Assembly (NCBI RefSeq): GCF_003576645.1 | Contig: NC_044918.1 | Location: 20,514,148-20,578,147, forward strand | Direction of reading: 5' to 3' | DNA length: 64,000 nt | From: Ipomoea triloba | Taxonomy: Eukaryota; Streptophyta; Magnoliopsida; Solanales; Convolvulaceae | Shown: positions 1 through 13,611 of the stretch, piece after piece | How positions within the stretch are numbered: position 1 is the stretch's first letter | Layout: each line of letters opens with the position of its first letter | The notes under the pieces: generated by a model | Databases searched by the model: none | What the model was told of the DNA's origin: nothing | Seen by the model: the letters and a program-made list of their open reading frames with translations, nothing else | Program-made: the position numbers and the translations under genes

Positions 1-930
1 GGATGTCCTTAAATAGCTACAGACCATCAATGCAGCAGAAATCCCAAAAGGTCTCCTGTAGTTATAGATCCCAAAAGGTCTTCTACAATTGTACTGTTTG
101 CACCACAAATGTTTTGTCTCCCAAATGAAAATGACAGGTCTGGAGTATGTTTACTGAAAACCTTACTTTATATTTTATTAGACAAAACATTTCGGATGAC
201 CCTCATTTAATTCTTGAATTGTTTACATAGTAATCATTTTAACCCCTCACATTAGGTATTTGTTAAAATCTAATGTTGATGTAAGAGCAAATCTTAAGTG
301 ATTGAGTTTACCATTACGATTTATGGCACAATTGAGGCTTACCGCATCCTGCAATTATCTCAATTGCAATATGATGTATTAAAAAAATTATAAATTTGAT
401 TGTTTTAATAAATAAAAAAATTAAATGTGTGTTGCAAGCTTGCAACACTTTGTCCATTTTTTTTTATTGTTTTGTTTGATATGAATTTGTTAATTTTATG
501 TAATTGGGACCCACTTTTGAAAATGGGTTAGAGTTGCAGAGATTTATATATAAAATAGTAAGGAAATTGTAAATTTGATAATGTAAAAGTGAACTCACTT
601 TTGAAAGTAAAAGAGTTTAGAATAATAAGGATAGCATGAGAGATTAAAAATATCATTTTTCCAAAAAAAAAAAAAATCAATCAACAAAAATAAATGAGGA
701 TACCCCTACAATTTCCCCCTCCAAATCATCCATCATGATGTGATACTAGTTAATTGGTTACTAATTCTAATTCTCTTTGGTTACTAATTTTTGTTTAATT
801 AGCGATGTGTTAACCAATTCATGAGCATTGAATGATTACAAACCATATTAAGAGGCGAAATTTAGAAGGGATAAGAAACATTTTCCAAAATTAAAAATAG
901 AATAAAAATATGGCGGCAAACGTTCTCTCT
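1..930. other. Intergenic, no gene seen
   Basis: AT-rich sequence with frequent stops in every frame. A short direct repeat (tcccaaaaggtc) occurs twice near 45 and 70. I see no exon, RNA gene or clear transposon end. The left edge could be the 3' flank of a gene outside the window, but nothing proves it. Confidence 0.5.
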
Positions 931-1474
931 AAGACCATCTCCAAAGAAGGCATCAAAATACTATTTTGGTGTAAAAATTTGATGCAACCTTCCTCCAAGG
1001 AAGACACCAAATTCTAACTAAAATGGTGTAAATGAATAGTGTTATACCAAATATGGTGTAATACTATTCATCTACACCATTTTGGTGTAGAACTTTTTAA
1101 AATCTTTTTGTCAATTGGTTCTTTTAAAAAATTTATATTATTAGAAATAAATTATAAAGATGTAAAGATCTCATTGAGACGTTTAAAACGATATCAATAT
1201 CGACTATAAAATAATTAAAAATTAAAATACATAAAAATATATAATTCATTTTAAACTATTATTATTTATATCAAAATTATATTTTATATTAAAATAATTA
1301 AAGTAAATAAAATTAAAATTTTAAATTATAAGAATACAAATTATTTTAGTTATGAATAGAATTTGGTGTAAATGGGTTGAAGAAGAAATAAAATTTGGTG
1401 CAAAATAAGGTAAAATATGTTAAAAATATTTCCTTTTAATATAAGATTTAGTGTTGTGGGTTGGAAATGGTCTT
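931..1474. mobile_element. MITE-like inverted-repeat element upstream of the adenylate kinase gene
   Basis: The ends are imperfect inverted repeats: aagaccatctccaa on the left and ttggaaatggtctt on the right. The interior is AT-rich and non-coding, with repeated TTTGGTGTA-like words in both orientations. The size and end sequence fit the common plant MITEs with a GACCATCTCCAA terminus. I could not find a clear target-site duplication, so the superfamily is open. It lies about 190 bp from the adenylate kinase start codon, inside the likely promoter. Confidence 0.5.
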
Positions 1475-1583
1475 GGCCTCTAATAAAAAACTAAAAATAT
1501 ACTCCGTAGTTGAGAGTTGAGAGTAGAAAGAGTCCATCGAGACAGGAATTTTGTGGTGACAGTTTGTCCGTTGGATTTCTCCC

Positions 1584-1612
1584 TCTTCTTCTTCTTCTTC
1601 TTCTTCTTCTTC
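1584..1612 (+). repeat. (CTT)n microsatellite in 5' leader
   Basis: About nine CTT/TTC units lie 50 bp before the adenylate kinase ATG. Pyrimidine-rich tracts of this kind are common in plant 5' untranslated leaders. The tract also creates a misleading run of leucines if read as protein. Confidence 0.85.
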
Positions 1613-1662
1613 TCCATCGCCCTCGCTACTTCCACTTCTTCTTCATTAATCATTCTTCTGCC

Positions 1663-4600
1663 ATGTTGAACTCGTCACTCTCTGTAACTCGCTCTCACTC
1701 TCTCCCTTCCACTCCCACTCTCTCTCCCCTTTCTTCTACTTCTTTCCCTTCTCTTTCATCGCCATCTCCCTCTTCTGTCTCTTGTCTGCTCCCTTCTTCT
1801 TCTTCCTTTTCAAAGAAACTCACTTCTCTCAGTTCTCTCAGTGTTTCCCAGCTCGCTCCTCCCAACGATCCTCGCAAACAACGGGTTAGCTGCTGTTTTT
1901 TTTTTTCTACAGTTCTTCATGAACCTTTTTTTAATGGATTTTTCTCATTCTTTCTTGTCATTGGAATTATATGATCAAATTGTAGGATTTTTATTTTTAT
2001 TTTTATTTTTTTGCTTCGTAAACTGATATAATTTCCATTCAATTTTTGCTTTTCGTAATGAATGAGAAGAGCTTGAAGGTAAAATGTTCTCAAAGGGAGC
2101 CATTGAAGGTGATGATATCGGGAGCTCCGGCCTCGGGTAAAGGAACTCAGTGTGAAATGATTTCGCAAAAGGTCATTTCTTCAACTCCTAAATATATTAT
2201 ATAGATAGGTATCATTTTGTAATTTCATGCAAAATGTTTGGAATTTGATCAGATTGGATGAGCATTGCATTAAAAAGAAAACAGATTACTGAATTGAATA
2301 AACCACACAAATCAAACTCTAGTAGAGCATTAGTTATTGGGCATGCTCAGTTCCCAGCTATGGAAAGGAATAGTCAGATTTTCTTTTAGTGGCTGTTAAT
2401 TTGTAATTCCTGAAAGGCCTTAATTGAGTAAAATGAAATGGTAATGTGTTACTATGGTCCATTACTATTTTGGGATACTTAAGCCTATCAAGAAAGAATG
2501 GGAAGACATAAATTATGAAAATGTTGAGAAGACTGTCTAATGTACCTTGGTTTTTGACATTTAATGTCATATAATCAAATTAATTTAGAACTAGCTTTAT
2601 AACTAGGATCAAGGAAGTAGTGTAGTGAAATTTCTTGTCCCCACTTTCAGATCAAAATCCCAACTGTTTTTTTCTGTATTGACAAATAATTCTATTTAAA
2701 ATTACCTGGAAAATTAGTTTTGTATCTTCCTTGTTGAAGCAAGTTCTTGGTGGTAGTATTCTCTCTTCTCCTGCCAATAATCCACAGACAGTTGAAGATA
2801 CAAGTGCCCTGTTAGTCTCTGTCAGCACCATCTTCTCCGATAATTATTTTGCTTATCCTATTCTTTCATTGATTACACAAATTATAAACTTTTGGTTAAT
2901 AGTTTGATGTAATCTCTATTTTAATTTCCAATTTTAATGAAGGAAATATTGCTAGATCCATAAACTTAAGCCACTGAAGTTGGCCCACTATTCCCACTAA
3001 TGAATCTTCCCTGTGCTTTTTCTTCAGTTTGGATTGGTTCATATATCAACTGGTGATCTTCTTAGAGCTGAAGTGTCAGCGGGTACAGATATAGGAAACA
3101 AAGCCAAGGAGTACATGAATTCTGGTCATCTGGTTCCAGATGAGATTGTGACATCTGTATGAGATATTCTAGCAGCACAAATATCCTATTCTTCAATATA
3201 TTTTAATTGCCTTATATTTTATAGATGGTGACAGCAAGATTATCTCTGAAAGATGCAAAAGAGAAAGGGTGGCTTCTGGATGGGTACCCTCGAAGTTTGG
3301 CCCAGGCTAAAAGTCTGGAGAAATTGAAAATCAGGCCAGATGTGTATATTATGCTTGATGTACGTCATTTTGTCTTTCATAATCATGCTGCAAATCTTTT
3401 TCCTTACCTGCTTCAGTATCATATATCTGTACTTGAAGTTAACCCAAGTTAGGCTATAGATTTTCCGTAATCTAGGGAAGTGTGGAATGTTTTTGATGAT
3501 TGACAGAACTTCAATACTACGAAAGGCAGGAATAATTTGAAGCTTGATCTATACATAACTATGCAATACTTGTGCAAGTGAGATTTGCTGAATCTGTTTT
3601 TAGTTCTGCTAATGTGTATATATGTGTGTTTGCATGTGTGTTTTCCCTTCATTCTAATGCAACACATGTTGTAATGCTCTTTGTTTATATAGCTTGACAT
3701 GCCTACAAAATCATTGAATAAAAAGTGAGATGCAAGTAGGAGGCAGTAATTTTGAAATTGTTGCACTTTAGAAGCAAAGGATGTTTTCGTTTAGCATATA
3801 AGACTCACTTATGGCTGATATTGATTTTCCCTTAATGATCTGGAGTCATGTTGCCAAAAGTACTATGCAGTTGAATCTTCAGCAAAAAGATCCTAGAGTG
3901 TATTGTCCATTTAAAACTATATTTTATTTAACCACTATTCAAGTATGCACATTACTGTCTCGCTGTCTGACTGCCTTTTAAACTTTAATATTACAATATT
4001 TGATCTGAAACAAGGGCAGGTAAGAAAATGGTTTTTCCCTGAATCAAGCTTAATAGACTTCTTTTCAAAGAACTAGTATGTGAAAGAAAATACTCTTATA
4101 ATATTATGTTTGTTTCTTACCTCCTAAAAGGGTTATCAAATAGGTTGATTTCAAATGATAGGGACATCCTATGCCTTCTTCTGTCCATATAGCAGGCACT
4201 ATTGTGCATGAGAGAAAGGAATATTGATTTTAAATTTTTTTTAAAAGGATTAGCCTGTCTGCTATAATAAAGACAGATATTGAATTAGTTTGACCTCTAA
4301 TTTCATCCATCACTGAGTACTGGAAATGAAGTTGCACAAAAGCTTCGATATTGGCAGTTGTAATTACCAAAAACTCACAAAGGTTTTAATCATCTTGTCA
4401 ACAATTCTCATATGCTATATCTTGGCTTTCTCTATTTGGACAGGTTCAAAGGATTCTTCTTTTTGCCTCCATTGTGCTTGATCTTTTACAGAAAGATTAT
4501 CTTTTTATACAGGTTCCTGATGAGATTTTAATTGATAGATGCGTTGGTAGAAGGCTTGATCCTTTAACAGGAAGGATATACCATGAAAAGAATTTCCCGC

Positions 4601-7600
4601 CAGAGACTGAGGAAATTAAAGCAAGGCTTGTAACTCGTCCTGATGACACAGAAGAAAAGGTGTGTTAAACCAGCACTGAGACAAGTTTTTAGTTTCCTAT
4701 TATCAGAACTTTTCTGGCAAGCCTTTTGAAACACTACTCCTCCACAAATAATTTAGTCTGGTCTCAAGAAAAAAAACAGTTGTGGACATGTAGGCATAGA
4801 TATATAAAATAACAATTTGTCCACCAAACTCATGAAATAACCTTAATAAAGTTAGGGAGAGCTTTGGAAAGATTGTCACGCATCTAAATGCAATGACACT
4901 TCACAAGCTACATACTATATCTTTCAGGTGAAAGCACGCCTGCAAATATATAAGCAAAATTCAGAAGCCGTCTTGCCCATATACTTGGATATACTCAGGA
5001 AGGTATGTTTTCAGAATCTTAGATAATGCTGATTGTACTGTCTTGTCTGTTCCTCTATGGCTTCATGATCTTTTGCAATTATCCATTCTAAACCATGCAG
5101 GTCGATGGCAACCGCATGAAAGAAGTAGTTTTCAATGAAATAGACTTACTGTTGTCATATGTACTGAATGAGAAAGAAAAAGCAGCGAAATCAGGTATGG
5201 ACTTCAAGCTTAGTAGTTAGCAGAATGCTTTATTACAGAATGAGAAAGAAAAGGCAATGATATGTTACCCAGTTATACATGTTGCTCTTGGAGTCACTAG
5301 AAATTCATTCTTATTGATTGCAGAATTATCAACAAAAACTACTACTAGCCAAGCTAATATGGTATCTTCAAGCAAGGTATATGCAGATCTTGTTGCTCCT
5401 TTGGTCCCTCAATTATTAGGATATAGTTGATTTCGTCCCCTTTAATCCTCATAGCAGAAATTGTCCTCACTTTTCAGACTTCGTTGTAAATTTAGTCCCT
5501 CTGTCTATAGCCACTGTTAACGGCACTAAAAGTGGGCTATTTTGGTAAAAGCATCTTGACTCCCAAATTATTAAAATTAAAATAATCAACATGAATTTAA
5601 TATTTAAAATTTAATTAAATCTTAACTATAATTACATTAAATTTACTAGTCTCATGGCTTGGCTAGCCAATATTTCTTCTCCCATTACAGGTCATGGTTA
5701 TCTTAGTTTTTCTATTACTATGGACAATTAGAAGGATTAATTTTCATTTAATTAAACTAGATAATGCATTTTTTGTCATTTTGTTCTATATAAGCTGTTA
5801 ACTTTATGTTCATTCATTTTTCTCTACATGCAGGCAATTAAGCCAAAATGAAATTAATTTTAAAAAATCACAATATGAACTATATATACCTTAACCTTTT
5901 CTTAAATAATACTCCGTAGTTCTTAGGAGTTAGAATTATGCTAATAGCCCGATCATTTATATTATCGGTGTCCCTATTGAAACCCACCAAAATTGGAAAC
6001 AAAAAGAAAAATTCTTCTTATTATTTGTTGGGGGTTTTCTTTTTAAGTGTATTAACATTGTTAACAGTGCCTATAGGCAGAGGGACTAAATCCACAACAA
6101 AATCTGAAGATTGGGGACTATTTTTGTTATGAGAATTAACAGGGGACTAATTTGACAATATCCTTGTAATTGAGGGACTATAAATGCAATTTACACATTT
6201 AAATATAATAGAGATGGTTATATATCTGCAAGTTCCCTAACTCTTCATGGTCCATTTTACAGGACAATTGGAGAGGTATACCAACCAGATTGAACAACAT
6301 CCCTCATTCTCGAGAAATTAGGGAATATTTCTATGATGATGTGCTCCAAGCTATCCAAAGAGCTGTAAACAATGGGAAAACACGTTTAAAGGTTTGTTGT
6401 TGTTGTTGTTGTTGTTTTTTGAGTGATTGAGTTGAGCCCAAACTTAAACTGAACATTTTGCATCGGTTATATACATTAACACATGTAACCAGCTGCACAA
6501 AACATATTTTCTTCCTCTGAACATCCCTGCAGGTTATTTGATTTCTTTTTGTTGCTACTTTTAAATTCAAGAACCAATTAGCAATCTACAATAGTTTGAT
6601 ACTGGACTAACATGAGTTCATATAAGTATATTATTTCTTCCTCTGTGTGTGTCTTTGTGCGCATGCATGAAAGGAATTCGTTCATTTTGTTATTCTATGT
6701 TTAGCATATTTTTGAACTTTTATATTGGAAAAATGAATGCTGCAAGGATCTAATGCTAACATGTTATTTTCTTCCACTGATTTCCTTAATGCTGTATGTG
6801 CATGGAAAATTAATATTAATCAAACCAATGAATTCTCTAATGATGTATGTACATGGAAAATTACGTTATCAAATGAATGAGTTCTCCAAGCTTAATTGTA
6901 AAAACCATGCTTATTAACTGCCTTGTTACTTGAATGTGACCAGAAAGCAGTGCATCTATCAATATCTTCATTGGATTTCATACACTCAAGTTTGGGCTAA
7001 GACAACTTGCTTTTTCATTTCAAAATGACAGGTAGAGATCAATATTCCTGAGCTAAATCCTGAAATGGTAAGGAAATAATTTTTTAAAAAGTTTCATTTA
7101 GATTTCTTGGAGTTAACCATACCCTATTGCTTGGAGCTCGAAAGACACCACTTACAACAAGTTTCCACCCTGATAGCACAGGATGTTTATCGAATAGGTA
7201 CACTAATGGAACTTGTTCGAGTCCTTGCTCTCTCATTTGCTGATGATGGAAAACGTATCAAGGTATGTTTTCAAATGCTTTCCCGCTTTCTTTCACCTTC
7301 CTGTTAAGGAAATTTATAAATTTTTAACTTTCTGTATCTCCTTTTTAGGTTTGTGTTCAAGGCTCTATGGGTGAAGGAGCACTTGCAGGAATGCCTTTGC
7401 AACTTGCAGGAAGTAGAACGATACTTGAGTACATGGATTGGGGTGATGATGGTGCTCTGGGTACCTTTGTCAAGATAGGTGCAATTGGTATGTACTAAGT
7501 AATTAGTTATTCTGACTGTAATTATTTGTGTAATTCCATTAGTTGATAAATTTAAGCTTTTTCCATTAGATTTTTTCAATTCTAATTATATTATTTGTGT

Positions 7601-8781
7601 CTAAATGGGTTTTACTAGCTAACTGATATTACTACCCTAATGATTATCATCTTCCATTAGATTTTGTACATCATTATAATTGAATTTGCTGTTCATTTCT
7701 TTTTATATTTTGAATTTAAAAGTTTTCATGATGCAGGTAATAGAATGATACCAAAATTGAAAGCGAAGTACATAAATCTGATTAATGTTTCTTTTGTTTT
7801 TTTTGTTTTTAATTAGAAGCAAGATTTATTGCCTGGAAATATATAACAGATTATGCATGGAATATGTCCAATTTGACTACCTCCAGGGGTTGTTTGGTTC
7901 AGTCATCCCAAACAACAGGGTTATGTAATCCCATCCCCTCTCCCATTTTAGAACTCTAGGGAACCTCTTAAAGTTTACCAAACTTGCAATTTGGGGTGGG
8001 GGTGTGTGGCCGTTGTTTGTCCAATTTCCCTGTAATATCATGAACCAAACAACCCCTTAATTACATGCAGGCTTGTTAAATATTTCAGTGTTAAAAGGTA
8101 TATGTTACTAGTATTTTGTGTCATTCAGGGGCCAAGGAGGTTGAGGAACAGGATGACATGTTCATTTTAGTGGCTCCTCAGAATGCAGTGGGGAATTGCA
8201 TTATTGGCGTAATTGACAGAAAACTACAAAATTTTGTTCCAAAGTACATATCTGCTTAGCTGCTTTATTTATTTATTTATCTATCTATCTTCTCTCTGTT
8301 AAACGATGCAGGATTTAAAAGCTATGACTGATGCAGCTGGTAGCCGTCCAGTCATTCTCATCAATCCCAGACTGAAGGTTGGCTTTCCACTGTTGCTAAG
8401 CTGAATGCACTTACTCCCATTTGAATATATCTAGAACTAGCTTAAAATGCAATACCAGGATCTCATACTGGGTTGGCATAAATCATGTTTATATGTAGTA
8501 GAAATAGCTTAGTTTCTAAGTCAATAACCTATTTCAGCAAGGCAAAGCTCATCGAATGAGTATAGGAACATATGCAATGAGTGGCATGGCCTATTTAGGG
8601 GAAACATAAGTCTCTTAAGATCATGTATTCATGTTTGGCATTATTAAAATGAATGAGAAGGCTTCTAACTATCTTTTGTCATATTCTGGTGTAGGATGTA
8701 CCTGGCTCAAGTGGCATCATGCAAGTAAGTACAAATGACTAAGCTATCATAATAATTATAATAATAATAATTATATATTAA

Positions 8782-8821
<40 letters not shown>

Positions 8822-9538
8822 CAAAAGCAAAGTACCAAAATTTTCCTGTTTTCTGAATTTTTTAAAAAATTATACTAGACAATGGGTCGACAACAGAGAT
8901 TGGAATATGCGGCATCATTTGAGATATGCTACTTGTTTCGCCTTCTATATTATGCCGGAACTCAATACCCAATTATGGCTGCCCTAAGGTTAGTTTGCTA
9001 TTTGACACTAGCATTCTGAATTTTTTTCTTTTTAGAATTACACTTTAAGAATCAGTATACCTTAGCTTCTAGTCTTCTACAAAGATGTTATACATCCAAA
9101 TGGGCACAATATATAATTTCTTATAGTGTTTTTCTCTGATCCATGTTCTGTGTACTTTCTAATTTCAGAATGACTTACCCATATCCTTATGAGTTATACA
9201 AGAGGGTTGATGAAGCACCTGGTAAGGAAAAATATGTTCTGTTGACAACCTTTGAGGAAAGGCCTAGTGGTGATGAAATTAACAACGCCTTTGAAGGCAA
9301 ACCAAGGTACAATTCATTAAAGCTCATCGCCTTCTTCGTTTTCATCACTTCTCATTCCAAACTGTAAAATCATTTAACAACCTATGCTATTATCATTGAT
9401 TGTTTACAGAATCCAAGAAAAGAAGCCTCTAGGAATTTGGTAAGAATCTACATTGTTTCCACAAATTAAGGTGGCCTTGAAAATATTGACATGCTTACAT
9501 ATTCTTCTTGTAGGGGATTCTTGAGTGGTATTCTTTGA
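1663..9538 (+). CDS. Chloroplast adenylate kinase with C-terminal DUF1995 domain, 19 exons
   Basis: Interconverts ATP+AMP and 2 ADP, probably in the plastid. Exons, joined by phase: 1663-1884, 2070-2171, 3028-3156, 3225-3359, 4513-4659, 4928-5002, 5101-5194, 5324-5376, 6263-6391, 7032-7067, 7182-7262, 7349-7487, 8129-8208, 8312-8377, 8695-8724, 8879-8988, 9169-9306, 9410-9439, 9514-9538; about 606 aa. Residues 1-70 are Ser/Thr/Leu-rich and almost free of acidic residues, like a transit peptide. The P-loop [10 protein letters not shown] is near residues 92-101. Then come the AMP-site motif LLDGYPRS, the lid segment [17 protein letters not shown] and [13 protein letters not shown]. Residues from about 355 ([37 protein letters not shown]) match the DUF1995 half of Arabidopsis At5g35170. 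The start at 1663 is the first ATG that gives a transit peptide. Exon 13 is taken to end at 8208, where the next exon stays in frame. No broken exon was seen. Confidence 0.93.
5402..6180. mobile_element. MITE with long terminal inverted repeats in adenylate kinase intron 8
   Basis: The left arm (tggtccctcaatta...) and right arm (...taattgaggga) pair imperfectly over roughly 120 bp, with shared inner words such as AGTCCCTCTG and CACTGTTAAC. Long inverted repeats suggest a Mutator-like MITE, but I could not find a matching 9-bp target duplication. It fills most of the 886-bp intron between exons 8 and 9. Splicing should remove it. Confidence 0.6.
7885..8057. mobile_element. Short MITE in adenylate kinase intron 12
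   Basis: A 173-bp segment with near-perfect termini aggggttgtttggttca and tgaaccaaacaacccct. It has no coding capacity. The GTTTGGTTCA end recurs in other MITE-like elements of this window (33.2, 33.7 and 45.3 kb). No clear target duplication was found, so the superfamily (hAT or PIF/Harbinger) is not assigned. Confidence 0.7.
8785..8817. repeat. (AT)n microsatellite in an intron
   Basis: About 16 AT dinucleotides in the intron between exons 15 and 16 of the adenylate kinase gene. Likely length-variable. Confidence 0.85.
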
Positions 9539-11594
9539 GTGAAAACAGGAACAAGAGATCTCAAATTTGCACTCCATTACATCTTAACAATGGTAAACTG
9601 AAGAATATATAACCTTAGATTCCTTTCCAGTTTCCATCTTTCTGATCAGTATCTCATTCTGTGACAGAAAAGTATTCATCGAAGTGGAAAAAGTGCAAGA
9701 TGTTGCATGGGGAAAATGCATTTCAAGATACCTCGCAGAGCTCCCTATTGCATGTAACTTATGCAAGACCTTCTTTTTTTATCTATGTTTTCTGTTTATA
9801 ATAAGGTGAAGAAACATCAGTCTTAATTTCAACATGTTATTATATTGGTTCTGCTCTTTAAATTTTATGTAGAGTTGTTATATGTAAATATACGTTCGAC
9901 CTTTCTACAATCATTCCTAAGCTTCTTGGCGTATATATGTACCATTCTTTTAACTTCATCAACAATGCGAAACGATGTAGGAATGACTTCTTCCTCGTGG
10001 ATGTATTGCGATTCACGGAAATATTGTGGCTAAAGAATTTGTGGATGAAAATTTATTCTCAGATTTTTTGGATCTAAATTTGTCGCTATATGAAGTAAAC
10101 ACGGAAACGATGAAAATCCGTACAAAATTTCGGGATTACGTACGCCGCCGCGTCATATCGTTTACCCAAATTGGGTTATACGCATCAGCTGATTTCATGT
10201 GCTTCTTGATAAATGCCTAATTGGAGAGTAATATTTTACCAATCAAAAACATTTTACTCAACATATTATCACTTATTTTTAATTTTACTTTTTTTTTAGT
10301 ATAATTTAACTTTATTTAATTAATTCATTTTGAAATTGTACAATTCACCGACAACTAATAAGTTACATCCTTATATTAAAATCACTTTTACTTATGAAGT
10401 TCCAAGATTCGAACCATGTGAATACAATTACCTTAAAATCTATTAAAACACATGAGCAAGTGTTTTGTGGTCTTACCCGGTATGAATATGATTAGTCTCT
10501 TCTTGGTGTATGGGGTCCTAGTGTACCCTAACTGGGGGAAACTTCTGACCAAACCAAAAGATCACTTTTTTATTTTCAATTTGGTGAAACCAGTCAATTA
10601 TAAAGAATTTTGTGAGTTATAAAAAAAATTTACAGTCATCACTAGTCAAAAGCATGCACTAAGTAAGTGTTTCACACAATTTTTTGAGGGTAAAATCTCC
10701 CATTCTTCCCTAACTTTTAACAAGTAACATGTCCTTAACAACTCATGTGGAAGTAGTTTTGTCTAACAAATAATTAAATTTGGCACCTTAAAAATCAGTG
10801 AGGGATGACATGTAAAAAAATCATGAAAACTAGAGATCAATAACTAAGGGTGTATTTAATTAAGATTTTTATATAGCTTTATAAAGTTTAATCTATTTTA
10901 AATGATTTTTTTTATAATTTCTTTATACTTTTATAGATTTTGTAAGAATTTATATTTTTAAAAAATATTATGTTCATAAAGAAGCAAGCAAAGAGTTTTT
11001 TTTTTTTTTTTCAAATTTCTTTATTAATAAGCTATAAAGATGGATTTTTTTTAGTACTACTTACTCTATTACAAATTACAATGTAGTATTTGTTCGAACT
11101 TGTGACTTTCCATTTGGAAGAGTCACATAAATGTCATTGAGTTACAAGCTACTTGGCACGGAAATTGTTTTTCAAGTGAGAAATTTGAAAATAATTCAAA
11201 AAAACACTTTTTATTTTACATTTTTCAGGAAAATAATTTTTTTTACTAATTACTAAACACACCCTAACTTGTTATATTTTTCATCAATTTACCCTTTATA
11301 CTTTTACCTTTTTACAGTGATTAAACAAGCCAACTAGGTGAATTTCATTTGAGGAGCAAACTAGAAAATAAATCACATTTTATTTGTCTCCAAACACAAT
11401 TGTCCCTTACATTTAAATGATAGGGATGTAGTAATTAATAAAATTGAAAATTTGATTAGCATTTAATTGAATACTATATTTAAACTTTAAAGTCTTCGCA
11501 TAAATTGAAATAAATGGTAATAATTAATTAATTAGCAATGAAGCCAATTAATTTACAAATAGGTAAATAATAGAAAAAGTACAATTTATCATAA

Positions 11595-11643
<49 letters not shown>

Positions 11644-11835
11644 TTATGATATAATTCAATGATAAATTATATTAAAACTTTACGTCAAACTTCTATCTAT
11701 TCTCTTATCAAATCAAATGTAACGTAAAACAAAATATATACGTACGTAATGTTACTGCCAAACTTCCTGCCTCCAACTATCACTTTCATTTATGTCCATG
11801 TGGATGTGGTCACAGCTCACATGCACCGCTATCCA
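9539..11835. other. Intergenic between adenylate kinase and a hAT MITE
   Basis: The first few hundred bases are likely the 3' UTR of the adenylate kinase gene. A 64-codon open frame at 10026-10220 has no family I recognise and no splice or promoter support. The rest is AT-rich with poly-T and poly-A tracts. I see no gene here. Confidence 0.5.
11601..11639. repeat. (AT)n microsatellite
   Basis: About 19 uninterrupted AT units in intergenic DNA. Confidence 0.9.
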
Positions 11836-12391
11836 TAGGGGTGGGCGTAATTTGGATTACCCGAACTAACACCCGAAATCCGAACCGAATTTTAAATTTT
11901 GGGTGAACCCAAATAGTTATCGGTTCGGATATTTTAAATTTTGGTATATCCGAATATAAATTTGGTTCGGATATCGGGTGTTAAAAATTTACCCACACCC
12001 GACCCGAAACCCGAACTAACCAAAATTTTATTATAAATATAATAATATATATTATATATTTAGTTATCAATGTATTTCATAATTAATAATATATTAATTT
12101 TAAAAAGTTTATTGGTTAATTATTACTATTTGTCTTATTTTTAGTTTGATAGTATATGAAAAAAAATATAAATAATAAAATAATAAAAACATAAAAAATT
12201 AAAATTGATAAAAATAAAATTTTGGGTATATCCAAACTAACCCGAAATAAACCCGAAATAATTTCACCCGAACCGAACATATCCGAATTAAATTTGGTTC
12301 GGATATCGGGTGTCAAAAACATCACCCGAAATTTTCGGATATCCGAAATAAAATTCGGGTATCACCCGAACCGAACCGACGCCCACCCCTA
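11836..12391. mobile_element. hAT-type MITE, family A, copy 1
   Basis: A 556-bp non-autonomous element with inverted ends TAGGGGTGGGCG and CGCCCACCCCTA and a perfect 8-bp target duplication GCTATCCA (11828-11835 and 12392-12399). End type and duplication length are diagnostic of hAT transposons. Both subterminal regions carry many CCGAA/TTCGG words in both orientations, which in hAT elements are typical transposase-binding sites; the centre is AT-rich. There is no transposase. By eye it is identical to the copy at 62419-62974. Confidence 0.95.
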
Positions 12392-13611
12392 GCTATCCAT
12401 CTCTTTCATAGAACAAACACAAACAAAATTACTCTCTACAAGTGTATGTATAACCAAGCAAAGTGGTTGCTCCCTAACAAATTGTAAAGTATTATTTATG
12501 TTAGGGCCAAACGTCTACTCTTGAGCATACTGTATCATTTGATATTCTTGATTCTACTCTTGAGCATACTGTATCATTTGATATTCTTGAATTGTGTAGA
12601 AGTCAATGAATGGCCACTTCAGATAGTAACTTCAAAGGATGGATATGATCCGAGTTAAAGATTTGACTTTAGTCTTGTATTAATGCCATTATTGACTTTA
12701 ATGTCGTATTAATGTGATTAAAAAATTATTTTTTTACATTTCCTTGTCAACTTTTCCTTATGTTTGTGCTTTTTATTTGAGTCAGAGAAAGGGGTTTGTT
12801 GTAAGCCAAATGAAAAGATAGATGATGGTAGTATCAACTAATTTTTCCAATTTTCCATAGGTTATTTTATCTGCAATACTCTCTCACGTCTAAAAGTGGA
12901 TCCTACTTTTACATTATCAAATTTACAATTCTTTACAACTCAATACGATAGCTCAAGTGACAAGTAAGCTCTCTTTGTCGAGAAGAATTTTGGAAGAACC
13001 CTCCCGTGCCTCCCGCCGTGAACGCGGGTGGACCCGAACCCAGTGGATTTATATAAAAAAAAAAATTACAATTCTTTACTATTTTATCTATATCTCTGCA
13101 ATACTATCTCACTCCTAATCAAAAACTAAAATAAAAAAAATGTACAAAAGGCTGCAGCAGAGCAACTGTGTCCCCTTTTGTACGGTTTGCAACCCAAATC
13201 AACAATAAAAAAAATATATAAATGTTATTAAAAATTTCATGTCATCTTGTCAAGGTCTCAATTGCAGGGATATTTTCAGCCTTAATCAATAAAAGATTAT
13301 CTCAAAGTTTTTTTTAAAAAAAGTTTAAAGTTAATAAAAGTAAATTAAATATAATAATAGAATAAGGAATTAAGTATGTTAAAGGTCAATTTCAGATCAC
13401 CTGTATCCGTTAAAGATGATGATTGAATGAATGCATATATGAATGAGTGAGGGAATTTGAAGATATAGATACATATCCACCAAATTTGTTCATTTCATGA
13501 ATTGGGCCTGGGAAGTGCCTACTACTTCAGTTCTAAAATTCAACAGAAACCGCACTCAGAAAGAGTTAAGGAGAGGAGAGAGGAGAGAGGAGAGAGAAGA
13601 TAGAATTGGAG
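12392..13611. other. Intergenic and promoter region of the sugar transporter gene
   Basis: Holds a SINE (12937-13065) and otherwise AT-rich sequence. A short tandem duplication lies at about 12513-12590 (tactcttgagcatactgtat twice). A purine-rich GAGAGGA leader lies at 13570-13600, just before the transporter ATG. I cannot name a TATA box with confidence. Confidence 0.5.
12937..13065 (+). mobile_element. tRNA-derived SINE with poly-A tail
   Basis: Flanked by a perfect 14-bp target duplication, TTACAATTCTTTAC, at 12923-12936 and 13066-13079. The head contains TAGCTCAAGTGACAAG, a good RNA polymerase III A box. A degraded B-box-like GGACCCGAACCC lies about 80 bp downstream. The element ends in a run of A. 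Size, promoter boxes, tail and long duplication together define a SINE inserted on the plus strand. Confidence 0.85.

Noticed and set aside
10026..10220. 64-codon open frame downstream of the adenylate kinase gene
   Set aside because: No recognisable family, no splice or promoter context, and a length expected by chance.
12116..12325. 69-codon minus-strand frame repeated at 62699-62908 and near 63779
   Set aside because: It lies wholly inside the hAT MITE; the repetition comes from copying of the element, not from a conserved protein.
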